Origin: Castanea sativa
Lineage: Eukaryota > Streptophyta > Magnoliopsida > Fagales > Fagaceae
DNA length: 64,000 bases
Reading direction: 5' to 3'
NCBI RefSeq assembly: GCF_040712315.1
Contig: NC_134016.1
Span: 1,341,501-1,405,500 of the forward strand
Positions 12,264 to 21,739 of this stretch are shown piece by piece (the stretch's first letter is position 1; the number at the start of each line of letters is the position of its first letter). The position numbers were made by a program, and so were the translations under genes. The notes beneath the pieces were generated by a model. It did not search any database. It saw only the letters and a list, made by a program, of their open reading frames with translations, and was not told where the DNA came from.

Positions 12264-13418
12264 TAGACATGGCAAAACGGGTCAAAATTTTTTCACCTGA
12301 CATGACCTAACTCGAAAAATACTTTACCTGAACCCGATTTTTTGACCCAAAACAAAAACGGGTTGACTCCTGACCCGACCCGAGTTTTTTGGGTCAACCC
12401 AACCTGAACCCGAATCACTTTTTAAAATTTTTTTTTGGGTAAAAAAAAAAGTAAAATTAAGACAATAGTAGTTTAATTGTTTATTGTGAGCTTTAAGGAA
12501 ACAATTGATGCATTTACATATGCAAATTAATTGAAAGATAAAAGGTTGAGCATTCTGTAATGAGTAAAAATTTTTAAATATCAAATAACAAAGTACATGT
12601 CAAGATAATATGGTTACAGTAAAGTTAAAAATATAGATTTAAAATTGTAGACATATGTAAGAAACATTTACAAGTATAAAAATAGTGAAGCTAAAGTATC
12701 AAATTAGCATAAATTATGAATGTTTAGACTTATTTTTTAACAATTTATGTTCAAAATAAACGGCTTTTCAAAATAAATTTTGATATTTTCTAGAGTGTGT
12801 GTTGCTTGACAATGATATGATATTCATAAAAGCGATCATGTATAAATAAGTAAGCAATCAAATTTTAATGTATATCTCAAATTGAAATAGAGTGCCAACC
12901 ATAATTGATAATAGATTATAAAATTAATTTTCAAGATTGTAAATTTCTTATATATTTTTATTCTTTATCAAATGAGTTATCCAATAAGTCATTTGTAATT
13001 TTGTTTTATATTTTGGAATGTTGATATTGTTTAGAAATAAAACATGTGCATTTGTTTTACTTATGTTTGTGTTATTTTGTTTTAGATAGCAATGTTAAGA
13101 TTTGTATAATTTTAAAATTATTGAATAAGTATTAATAAATTTACCTGAATTTATTCTTGATATAAGTGGTGAAGTCAAAATAATGCATCTTACATCAAAT
13201 AATTTGTTGCATAACTTTCCAAATGACAAATATATATTGTTTTTTTTTTTTTTTTAATTCATGTGAAAAATACGGGTCAAGCCGACCCGACCCGCAACCC
13301 GATTAACTCGAACCCATTTTTAACCTGCATAAGATGACTCTTTTTGACCCGTGATCCGTTTGATTTGCAACCCGATCTGTCCCGAACCTAACCCGACCTG
13401 CCCATTTTGCCATGGTTA
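12264..13418 (+). mobile_element. Non-autonomous hAT element, family 1 copy 1
   Basis: A 1155-base insertion with imperfect terminal inverted repeats (TAGACATGGCAAAACGGG at the left, CCCATTTTGCCATGGTTA at the right). It is flanked by the exact 8-base direct repeat GTCCTCAG (12256-12263 and 13419-13426). An 8-base duplication with short inverted repeats is diagnostic of hAT transposons. It interrupts the old 3' flank of kinase relic B: joining the flanks restores sequence like that after gene 1. The ends are rich in GACCCG/CGGGTC words. No transposase frame is present. A second copy in opposite orientation lies at 25341-26434. Confidence 0.92.
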
Positions 13419-13454
13419 GTCCTCAGCATCTTTTTGTCACTTGTGGGAAAAAGG

Positions 13455-13458
<4 letters not shown>

Positions 13459-13543
<85 letters not shown>
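13459..13543. repeat. CT microsatellite
   Basis: An uninterrupted run of about 42 CT dinucleotides. A reading frame through it encodes only Ser-Leu repeats and is not a gene. Confidence 0.97.
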
Positions 13544-13546
<3 letters not shown>

Positions 13547-13739
13547 TATGATTTAAGAGTGCATGGTCCAGATTGCCACAACATTGATACTCTTTTTTCT
13601 TTTGGGTTGCATGCTATTGGCAGAAAAATTATATAGTTTGTTTTTTTAAGAAATATTATATTATATTGTTGTTATGAATAGGTTGTTGATACTGCAATTA
13701 AAACATTTAGATAGAAAATCCCCAAATAAAAATTGGCCA

Positions 13740-13764
13740 AGTACCCGTGTCGGACACGGGTACT
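13740..13764. repeat. Near-perfect 25-base palindrome
   Basis: Two 12-base arms (AGTACCCGTGTC and its complement) surround one central G at 13752. It could form a hairpin with a one-base loop. Its role is not evident. It may be an end of a small inverted-repeat element. Confidence 0.8.
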
Positions 13765-15109
13765 AGTAAGACACGCCTAGAAAACGTACCCATTGCATAC
13801 CAGAGAGAGAGAAGGTAGGATTGAGAGAGGGAAAGCGATAGACAGCGGTCGATGAGGGCAGAGCGCATAGCTTTCTGCCATGGCCTTCGGCGAGAGAGAG
13901 AGAGAGAGAGAGAGAATGGAGAGAATGCTCAGGATCAAAAAAGATTGGTCCAATTCTTTTCACCTTTAAACCCAAACAACCAAGCCTGAATAGACATGAG
14001 CCAGCAACCCAACCCATTCACACTAAAGCCCAGATTGAAATTTATCCCAACACAAGCCAAGCCCACAACAAAAATACACCAACAGCCTAACTAATAAAAA
14101 AAAAATCTACTATCAGTCAAAATAATAATAATAATAATTACAAAATTACTCCAAACCTCCTTGAAATCACAAAAATAATTAATTTTAGATATGTTTTCAA
14201 GCTTTTTTTTTTTGAATAGTTATAAACACACAAATAAAGGAGAGGGAAATGGATTCTAAAAATATTTAAATTATGCATAAAAATAAATATTAAGTAATTA
14301 ATTAATAGTCGTACCCTAGACATATACCCTGATTTTTCAAGAAATGTTATAGTCATGTACTTGTACTCGAGTCTATGCAACTTAGCAGATTATTTTGGCC
14401 TTCCTAAGCTTTTTGCTGTTGATGAAATTCCTAAGTTTTTTGTTGTTGATGAAATGACATGAATAGAAATGTTGATGAGCAAGATAATTACCAGAGTGGT
14501 TTTTCTTTGAAGGAATTCTTCATTGGTTTTCCATTTGCCAAAACGTTGTACTTGGCTGTTGTTTATTGCTTTGTGCATTGGATACAACTTTTTTTTATTA
14601 TTAAATTATCTTCTTGTGTATTGAATTCCTAATAAATTTTTGTGAACTATCAACAAATACGCTATATTATTATTTGAGGTGAAAATAGAATTTTCCATTT
14701 GTTATTAAATAAGATTTTTTTCAACATTATAAATCACAAAAAAATGATTCGGACATAAAACCCCTTTTCAATGAACTAAACTCTACCTACAAAGTTCTGC
14801 TGATTAAAAACTTTGAGGATAAATACGAATAGGAACAAAAGAAAACAATTGGTGGGGACATGTCCTCCACCCAAATTGCGCGAAACCAACAGATTGTTGG
14901 ACAAGCTCAGAGAAATTTCGTTTACATGCATTAATTTGACAGAACTGCTTGTTGACTTCGTGTTCCATGCTCTGGAGTCTCAACCAGCGTTCTTGACGGT
15001 GCGATGACTTGGAAAATTACTTATCTAGCAGTTTTGACTTGGCTTCAATTTTTATATATTCTTTGAAGCTCCAAGAATTAATGGAAATGATCTATTTTCT
15101 AATCTGAAA
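13765..15109. other. Intergenic, no gene seen
   Basis: AT-rich DNA with a GA microsatellite at about 13891-13915 and poly(A)/poly(T) runs. Short reading frames on both strands have no family resemblance that I recognise. Confidence 0.65.
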
Positions 15110-15210
15110 TTTCCTGGAAAGGATTTTGTTTCCATATGCCTGTTTCTAAGTGGTTACACGTACGGCTCTTTACGCCTGCGTTTTCTTGCTAAACACTGAC
15201 TAGCAAATGG
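15110..15210 (+). pseudogene. 5' leader relic of a BIR-like gene
   Basis: This matches the region just upstream of the start codons of the intact genes: the TTTCTAAGT.GTTACA motif, the CTGCGTTTT...CTTGCTAAACACT segment and the AGCAAATGG start context. The homology stops immediately after the ATG region, where unrelated A-rich sequence begins. Only the leader of this copy remains. Confidence 0.7.
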
Positions 15211-15838
15211 ATGAAGGGACGGACCCAAGCGGCCCCGGCCCAAAGAAAAAAAAAAAAAAATTGGATCCCCCTAAACCAAAGAAAAAAAAAATTTACTGAT
15301 TATATTTTTATTTTTAGAATTGTACTTCCCTCTCCCGAAAACGTAGACCCATTCCCTGTTAATTAGCCTAACTCAATTTGTAACTACTCAACTCAAAAAC
15401 TTAACAAAACAAAATTTTAAAATAAAAATTGCAAATTACACTTCTAAAATTTGAGAGCGCTTGAATTTTATACTCCAAAATTTTAAACTTTAGATTTTAC
15501 CTCGTAAAGTTCAAAAGTGTTCGAATTTTATACCCCAAAATTTTGAAACTTTAGAAGTATAAAATTTAAATACTTCCAAACTTTATGGAGTAAAATCTAA
15601 TTACTCCTAATATATAGGAGGTAAAATCTAAATTCTAAAATATGTAAAATCCAAACACCCTCAAACGTTGGGTGTTAAAATCCAACTACATCTTCCAAAC
15701 CAGTTTCAAGGTTCAAGAACTATTGAAATTTTCTGGAAATTGATTTTGTTTTTATCTTTTAATTCGCTTTCTAAGTTGTTACATGTAAGGCCTCTAAAGT
15801 CTGCATTTTTTATTGGCAAACACTAACAAGCAAATTAA
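15211..15838 (+). repeat. Low-complexity TAAAATCC-type repeat and a second BIR-like leader
   Basis: Sequence starting near GGGACGGACCC (15218) resembles an hAT-type end, but no matching partner is certain. From about 15400 to 15690 there are many imperfect copies of a TAAAATC(C/T)AAA word, shared with 16190-16330 and 53695-53820. From about 15690 to 15838 the leader of the next LRR relic is recognisable. Confidence 0.5.
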
Positions 15839-16090
15839 ATTGCTCGTAATTCTAGAGTGTTGAGAGCTCTTTTTCACATAATCTTCGTTTGGTCATTTCT
15901 GAATGCTCTTGAAATAAGCAATGGCTCAGACTCAGAGACTGATATCTACTGCTTGAAGTCAATCAAAGATTCACTTGAAGACCCTTACAACCGCCTTAAA
16001 GATTCATGGAACTTCAGCAACAAAACCGAAGGTTCCATTTGTAGATTTACCGGAGTTGAATGCTGGCACCCTGATGAGAGTAAGGTGTTA
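15839..16090 (+). pseudogene. BIR-like LRR exon relic C (start codon lost, truncated)
   Basis: Homologous to the first 84 codons of gene 1: signal peptide, the DIYCLKSIKDSLEDPYN motif and the CRFTGVECW pair-of-cysteines region of the LRR N-terminal cap. The start codon is ATT at 15839 instead of ATG, judged against the copy at 54214, which reads ATGGCTCTTAATTCT. Homology ends at the codons for KVL (16082-16090). After that comes a non-coding repeat, so all LRRs, the membrane segment and the kinase are missing. The same breakpoint is seen in relic F at 54214. Confidence 0.9.
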
Positions 16091-16445
16091 ATAAAATTTA
16101 TGTTTTTAATACCTATAGCAATTTCATTACATCAAGAACAAATTCCAGTGTATACGGTGTCAAATTCCATAGTCTCCTGTTACTTTAAAGAGTAAAATCC
16201 AATTACTCTTGAAATAAAGGGGTAAAATCCAAATTTTAAAACATCAAGGTGTAAAATTCAAATACTCCAAACGTTAGGAGGGTAAAATCTAAATTTTAAA
16301 ACTTCAGGGTGAAAATTATTGAGAATTTAAGATAATTTTTAGTTTTAATAGCACTAGTAAAAGTTTAAGATAATTTTTAATTTTAATAGCACTATTAGTA
16401 GGAATTTTCAAAAAGTCTGGCTCCCCTCTAGCTCCGCCGCTGCCG
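16091..16445 (+). repeat. Repeat replacing the rest of LRR exon in relic C
   Basis: Starts with the TTTTTAATACCTATAGCAATTTCAT block found at five places in the window (here and about 43675, 53599, 54461 and 63013). It continues with TAAAATCC-type repeats and ends near GCTCCCCTCTAGCTCCGCCG (about 16418-16437), which looks like an hAT-type terminal repeat. The same stretch is present at about 53599-53915. Confidence 0.65.
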
Positions 16446-16599
16446 ATGTCTTTGTCTCCTTTTCAAATCCATTGACTTCGTATGCAGCATTTGAATTTAT
16501 CGACTTGCGTTCTTTGACTAGCATCTCTGCTTGACTTGGCAAGTTACACGGTACCCTGAGCCAACTACTATACTAATTCTTTGTAGTACTCAGCCAACT

Positions 16600-16748
16600 A
16601 CATCATCCAAACCAGTTTTTTCAAGATTTAAGAACTATTGAAATTTCCTGGAAATTATTTTGTTCTTATCTTTTTCGCTTTCTAAGTAGTTACATATAAC
16701 GCTTCTTACGTCTGCGTTTTATTGGCAAACACTTTAGAAGCAAATTAC
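16600..16748 (+). promoter_or_regulatory. Conserved leader/promoter-proximal region of gene 1
   Basis: This stretch is conserved among at least five BIR-like copies (about 15110, 15700, 51300, 54060 and 56330). It includes a CTTTCTAAGTAGTTACATATAA motif and a CTGCGTTTTATTGGCAAACACT segment just before the ATG. Conservation in both intact genes and relics supports a shared transcribed leader. No clear TATA box can be assigned. Confidence 0.5.
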
Positions 16749-19700
16749 ATGGCTCTTAATTCCAGAGTGTTGTTGAGTGCTCTTTTTTGCATAATCTTTG
16801 TTTGGTCATTTCTTGAAATAAGCAACGGCACAGAGACTGATATCTACTGCTTGAAGTCAATAAAAGATTCACTTGAAGACCCTTACAACCGCCTTAAAGA
16901 TTCATGGAACTTCAGCAACAAAACCGAAGGTTCCATTTGTAGATTTACCGGAGTTGAATGCTGGTACCCTGATGAGAGTAAGGTGTTAAATATCAGACTC
17001 AGCGGCATGATGCTCAGGGGCCAGTTCCCTCGGGGCATTAAAAACTGCTCTAGTTTAACAGGGTTAGACCTCTCCGATAATGAACTTTCAGGACCCCTTC
17101 CAATTGACATAGCTGAGCTTTTTCCGTATGTCACATCACTCGACCTCTCCGTCAACAAACTTTCTGGCGAAATCCCAAAGAGTATCGGCAATTGCAGTTA
17201 TCTTAATGTTCTTAAACTTGACAATAACCAGCTCACCGGTGAAATCCCTCCCGAAATGAGCAAACTCAAACGTTTGAGTCGCCTCAATGTTTCTAACAAT
17301 CAGTTGTCAGGGTCAGTCCCTGTCTTTGACAGTGGACTGATTATAGCCGAGAGCTTTGCTAACAACAAAAAACTATGTGGAGGGCCTTTGGAACCCTGTC
17401 CAAAGCGAGGACTGAGATTCGACTTTTCATTCAAAAGTGGGTTTCTAGTTGGTTATCCGGCTTCTGTAGTTACAGCAATGGCTATTTTTATGTACCGCTA
17501 TGTTGGATGCATGAATGGCAAGCAAAGTAACAAGAAGATGACACGGTCGAACAAGAATAAAAAGGCTGATCAAGTTAACCGGTTGCAAATTAATCGGCGT
17601 GTGCAAGAAGGGATCGGAAAGGTACTTACTCTTACTGCTAAAATTAAGAAACTTCTTTTGATTCCTTGTTTCAAATTTTGGGGAAAAACTAGCCTCATAA
17701 TTTTTTATGATTGTCTCATTAAATTTATTTTTTACAATTTGGACTAATTTAAAGAGTAATGTATTTCAAAATTATATTTTTATTTATTATAAGCACAATC
17801 ATAAACAAAATATTGGAACAATCATAAATCATACATATAAATTTGAACAATCATATTTTTATTTATTATTGGAATAATCATAAATCATACATATAAATTT
17901 TGTCGTACCAAAGGGAAAATAACACAATTTTTCTCAAAAATTTAAAAGGCAAGTTAATGAAAATATTCATTTTTTAATAAAATTTATTTATAACATTTTG
18001 TAAATCATTAAAAGAATATAAAATTTGAAAATTATTCTTTTAGTTTTAAGAAAACTTTCTCAAACCCTATTTTTTCTGCCCTACTAATCCAAAACACCAA
18101 AAAACATAATTAATAAAATTAATAATGATTAATTGGACCAGTTAGGAGAATATTTTTTTTGTTGAAAATATATTAAGGTTATTTTCTTTATAGAAATTGC
18201 AATTTTGTTCACCCAAAACATTTTATCAAATAAAAAATTATTAGCAAAATCTAAGAATTAAATTTCTGTATGTGCATTGTTATAAAACAATAATAATAAT
18301 TAAAATACAATTACAAAAGCTAAAATATCTCACCCATCCGATTAATTTCGTTTGACTAACTTTTGCTTTTTTATGAATAAATGACATTATAGAGTACTTT
18401 TAATACAACTAATAAAAGTACTTTGTCCACCCCAAATGACTAAAAATTAAACAAAAATTAGTGAAGTCTCAGCAGTAATAAATGCTACACTTCAGCTTTT
18501 AGATATATCTAAAATATAGATATACAAAACCCCACTTGGTTTTTCCTTAAAACACGATATTGTGTAACATTTAACCCCTGCAGGTTTTGGGTGTAACACT
18601 TAATCCCTTATGATTTTGATTGAAAAACAAAACCTCATGCTGTAATGTTTTCATATGAAAATAATATGAAATTTGTAATCACATGAGCAACTCTTCACGA
18701 ATATATAACAATTTGTGTAGAAATTAATGCCACGAGCGGTTAAGTGTTACTCTCAAAACTTCAGGAGTTCCTTGTTTTATAGAAAATCATATGGGGTTTG
18801 TTTATTTTCCCCCTTTCCAAAAGAAATTATCTGATTTATTTTTATCTATTATTTTTTCTGAAGTTCAAGACTTAACATAGGTAAGTGAAACAATCTGAAA
18901 AATAATGCAATCATACAGCCCTATAAAATTTAAAGAATCACCCATGTGATAAATTATGTGGTAACTTCAAATTAGTACTAATCCATAGTGGCAAATTGTT
19001 TAATCCACAGAATTCTCAATTGGAGGGCAATGTTACTAGAATGAATTTTACGAAACTTAGTGAGGCATCTAACAATTTCAGCACAGACAATGCCATTGGG
19101 CCAGGAAAGATTGGGGTGACGTACAAAGCAACACTTCCAAATGGTTCACTTCTTGCAGTTAAGAGGTTACATGGCTGTGAATCATTTGAAAAACAATTCA
19201 TATGTGAGCTATTAGCTTTGGATAGATTGAGACACAATAACATAGTTCCCCTCTTAGGATTCTGCAGAGAGAGGAAGGAAAAGCTTCTAGTGTATCAATA
19301 TATACCGAATGGCAATCTTTATGATTGGCTACATGCAAGGGAAAGCAATGATAAGATCTTGGAATGGCCTTTGAGGATCAAAATTGCCATAGGGATAGCG
19401 AAAGGCTTAGTATGGCTTCACCATAAGTGTAATTTTCGAGTAGTCCATCTTAACTTGAGTTCAAGCTGTATCTTACTTGATAACAAATTTGAGCCCAAGA
19501 TATCAAATTTTGGAGGGTCAAAAATATCAACTTTTGAAGGGGCAGTGTTCATGGATTCGAATGAGACTGACTCAAGCAATAGCTCTTTTGTAGACAATGG
19601 GGTATGGGAGTTGGGTTTTGTCAAAAAGGATGTCTATGACTTTGGACTTTTGCTTGAGCTAATTATAGGGAAGGAACTCAATCAAATCGATAATTATCCA

Positions 19701-20009
19701 AACAGTTTGAGTGAGAGTTTGGTTGATTGGATTACTCATCTTTTGACAAGTTCTTCCGATGTCTACAGTATCATTGATAAACCTTTGATTGGCCGAGGAT
19801 TTGATGGTGAAATCTTTCAGTTTCTTAGAATTGCATGCACTTGTCTTAAGCCCTTTCCTGCTCAAAGGCCAACAATGCTTGAATTGTACAATACAATAAG
19901 TATTTTGGGGGAGAGATATGGCGTCACAAATGACGCAGAGATATTGCGTCAATCTGAAATTGCAACTGCAAGTATGTCAAACGAAATTGTTGAGGTAGAA
20001 ATTACATAG
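16749..20009 (+). CDS. BIR-like LRR receptor pseudokinase, gene 1 (two exons)
   Basis: Predicted 623-residue membrane receptor from exons 16749-17621 and 19011-20009 (phase 0; donor AAG|GTACTT, acceptor CCACAG|AATTCT). Residues 1-26 form a signal peptide, about 28-75 an LRR N-terminal cap, about 78-200 five LRRs, then an LCGGPLEPC cap and a membrane segment at about 231-253. The kinase-like domain starts near residue 320. The ATP-anchoring lysine is kept (AVKR, about 342). HRD is HLN (about 437-439), DFG is NFG (about 457-459), and the APE motif is absent, so catalysis is not expected. Size and order match LRR-RLK subfamily X (Arabidopsis BIR1-BIR4, about 600-620 residues), which bind BAK1/SERK co-receptors and restrain immunity. 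That role is inferred from the family. Relative to gene 2 it lacks one Leu codon in DFGLLLEL. The intron holds a small Helitron. No stop or frameshift is seen. Confidence 0.9.
17689..18520 (-). mobile_element. Small non-autonomous Helitron in the intron of gene 1
   Basis: Read on the minus strand, the element begins TCTATATTTTAG and ends GGCTAG, with a TCATAA...TTATGA hairpin just before the end. It sits between host A and T, the Helitron target rule. The intron of gene 2 at about 57427-57440 supplies the empty site: joining the flanks of this 832-base insert gives GGAAAAATATA as found there. Its 5' end closely resembles that of the large Helitron at 26833-35293 (shared CTAAAAG.TGAAGTGTAGC), so both belong to one family. 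No coding content is seen. Confidence 0.82.
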
Positions 20010-20336
20010 ACCAATTGAAGCATGGCATACAAAGTGCAAAATTATATTGAGAAAAATCAGAAAACAGATTTTCTTTTGGGTTATGTTTGCTTGCTATAAT
20101 ATTTTTCTATCTTTTTGTCATCATTGCTCCTGAGAAACAAAAATAAAATAAAGCTATATTAGATTTATTTATTACGACTAAAACACAAAGTTCCATTCTT
20201 TTGTGAATGCTCAGTCCACTATATAAATTGTTCTCCATGTTTATCTGCCATCGATTAATTATACTCACGAGTTCAAATTGCCAAAAACACTGATATTTCT
20301 TGTGGAAATAAAGTACATTCATCTTGACATTTTATT
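20010..20336 (+). other. 3' flank of gene 1, duplicated after gene 2
   Basis: Non-coding sequence matching 59484-59782 closely, with small indels. It contains the likely transcript end region of gene 1 (AATAAAATAAAG near 20143). It is interrupted at 20336 by an hAT element. Confidence 0.75.
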
Positions 20337-21333
20337 TAGGAATGGCAACGGGTTGGGTTCGGGCCGGGTTTTTTGATACCCGGACCCAACCCATGGGTCT
20401 TTTCCTGTTACCCGGACCCGGCCCGTTTAATAAACGGGTCTTTTTTTAAGCCCAAAACCCAGCCTGTTGGGTCTCCGCAAGCCCCACGGGGCCCGTCCAG
20501 CCACAAACACAAACACAAACAGCAACACAAATTCACCATTCTTATCGGATTGAATCACCATTCTTGCTTGTCAAAAAAAAAATCACCATTCTTATCACAA
20601 ACAGCAACACAACTAAACCGACACAAAATATACACATTCATTGCATTCTATATAGATTGAATCATCAAACAAATACCCAAAAACAAAAACTGAGAGAGGA
20701 AATTAACCAAAAAAAATGAAAAAAAAAAAAAAAAACTCAGACCATTAAAGCTCCATCAGTGGTGCTCCGATCTAACAACACGACCACATCTCTCTCCGAT
20801 CTAACAATCTCATGCTCTGATCTATGGATTTCGTGCTCCTCCGTGACAAACGGCAACCACCACGAGGGTGAGGGTGGTCTGATCTATGGATTTCGCACTC
20901 CTCCGTGAAAAACGGCAACCACCATGAGGGTGAGCGTGGTCTGATCTATGGATTTCGCGCTCCTCCTTGACAAACGGCAACAACGGTGAACCACCACGAG
21001 GGTGAGGGTGGTCCGATCTATGAATTTCGTGCTCCTCCGTGACAAATGACAACCATGAGGGTGAGGGTGGGTCGGTGATTGTGAGTGTATGAGAGTGAGG
21101 GTGAGGCATGACAGAGAGATGAGGGTTAGAGTGAGGGCGACAGAGAGAAGTGAATTGAAATAGGAATGAGGGGTGGCTGGGGTATTAGGGTTTACAATGA
21201 TATATATATAACCAGGTATTATCCAGGTTGGGTTTCGGGTCGGCTTCGGGTTTTATTTAAAAAAAAATCCATACTCGACCCTATTCTTTATCGGGTCGGG
21301 TATCTGTGGGTCGGATCTAAATTGCCATCCCTA
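20337..21333 (+). mobile_element. Non-autonomous hAT element, family 2
   Basis: A 997-base insertion with inverted ends TAGGAATGGCAA and TTGCCATCCCTA, flanked by 8-base repeats (ATTTTATT at 20329-20336, ATTCTATT at 21334-21341, one mismatch). The paralogous locus after gene 2 has a single ATTCTATT at 59775-59782 with no insert, which proves the boundaries. The ends are rich in GGGT(T/C)GGG and CCCGACCC words. Its centre (about 20820-21070) holds four imperfect copies of a roughly 60-base unit containing GATCTATGGATTTCG and GAGGGTGAGGGTGGTC. No transposase frame is present. Confidence 0.92.
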
Positions 21334-21739
21334 ATTCTATTGGTGGACAACTTGTATGGCTGCTGCGAGCTGGTCTTTTGGTTCATAACTGGAAAAAAAA
21401 AAAAAACAAAACAAAACAAAAAACAAAAAAAAAAAACACACACACACACACAGATTTAGACCCCTAAACAACTATGAAGCGGATTAATTGATCGAGTCGG
21501 TTTGTTGTAATGGACAACTGGACATTACAAAAAGTTATTAATCACAGTCAGTCTTTTACATTATAACTTAAAAAACCAATGGAGAATTTGTCTCCAAAGG
21601 AAAACACATTATAAGGGTAACACACCACAAATCAAACTTTGTTACTAAGTAGATACACTCAATAGTTGAACTCACCGTTGCAATCTAGCTTTCAAACTTT
21701 CGAACTTCCTGTACATGGAGTCCATATCATGGATCCCTT
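21334..21739 (+). other. Continuation of duplicated gene 1 flank
   Basis: Matches about 59775-60135 downstream of gene 2. The match stops at GTACATGGA near 21718, next to the LINE insertion. Confidence 0.75.

Noticed and set aside
13412..13636. Open frame with a long Ser-Leu repeat
   Set aside because: It is only the CT microsatellite read in frame, and its start lies in the end of an hAT element.
16883..17191. Minus-strand frames opposite LRR and kinase exons
   Set aside because: They recur opposite each paralog because the sense exons are conserved, and none has independent support.
20822..21109. Minus-strand His/Pro-rich repeat protein
   Set aside because: It is the minisatellite inside the hAT element at 20337-21333. 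There is no promoter, family or conservation to support it.
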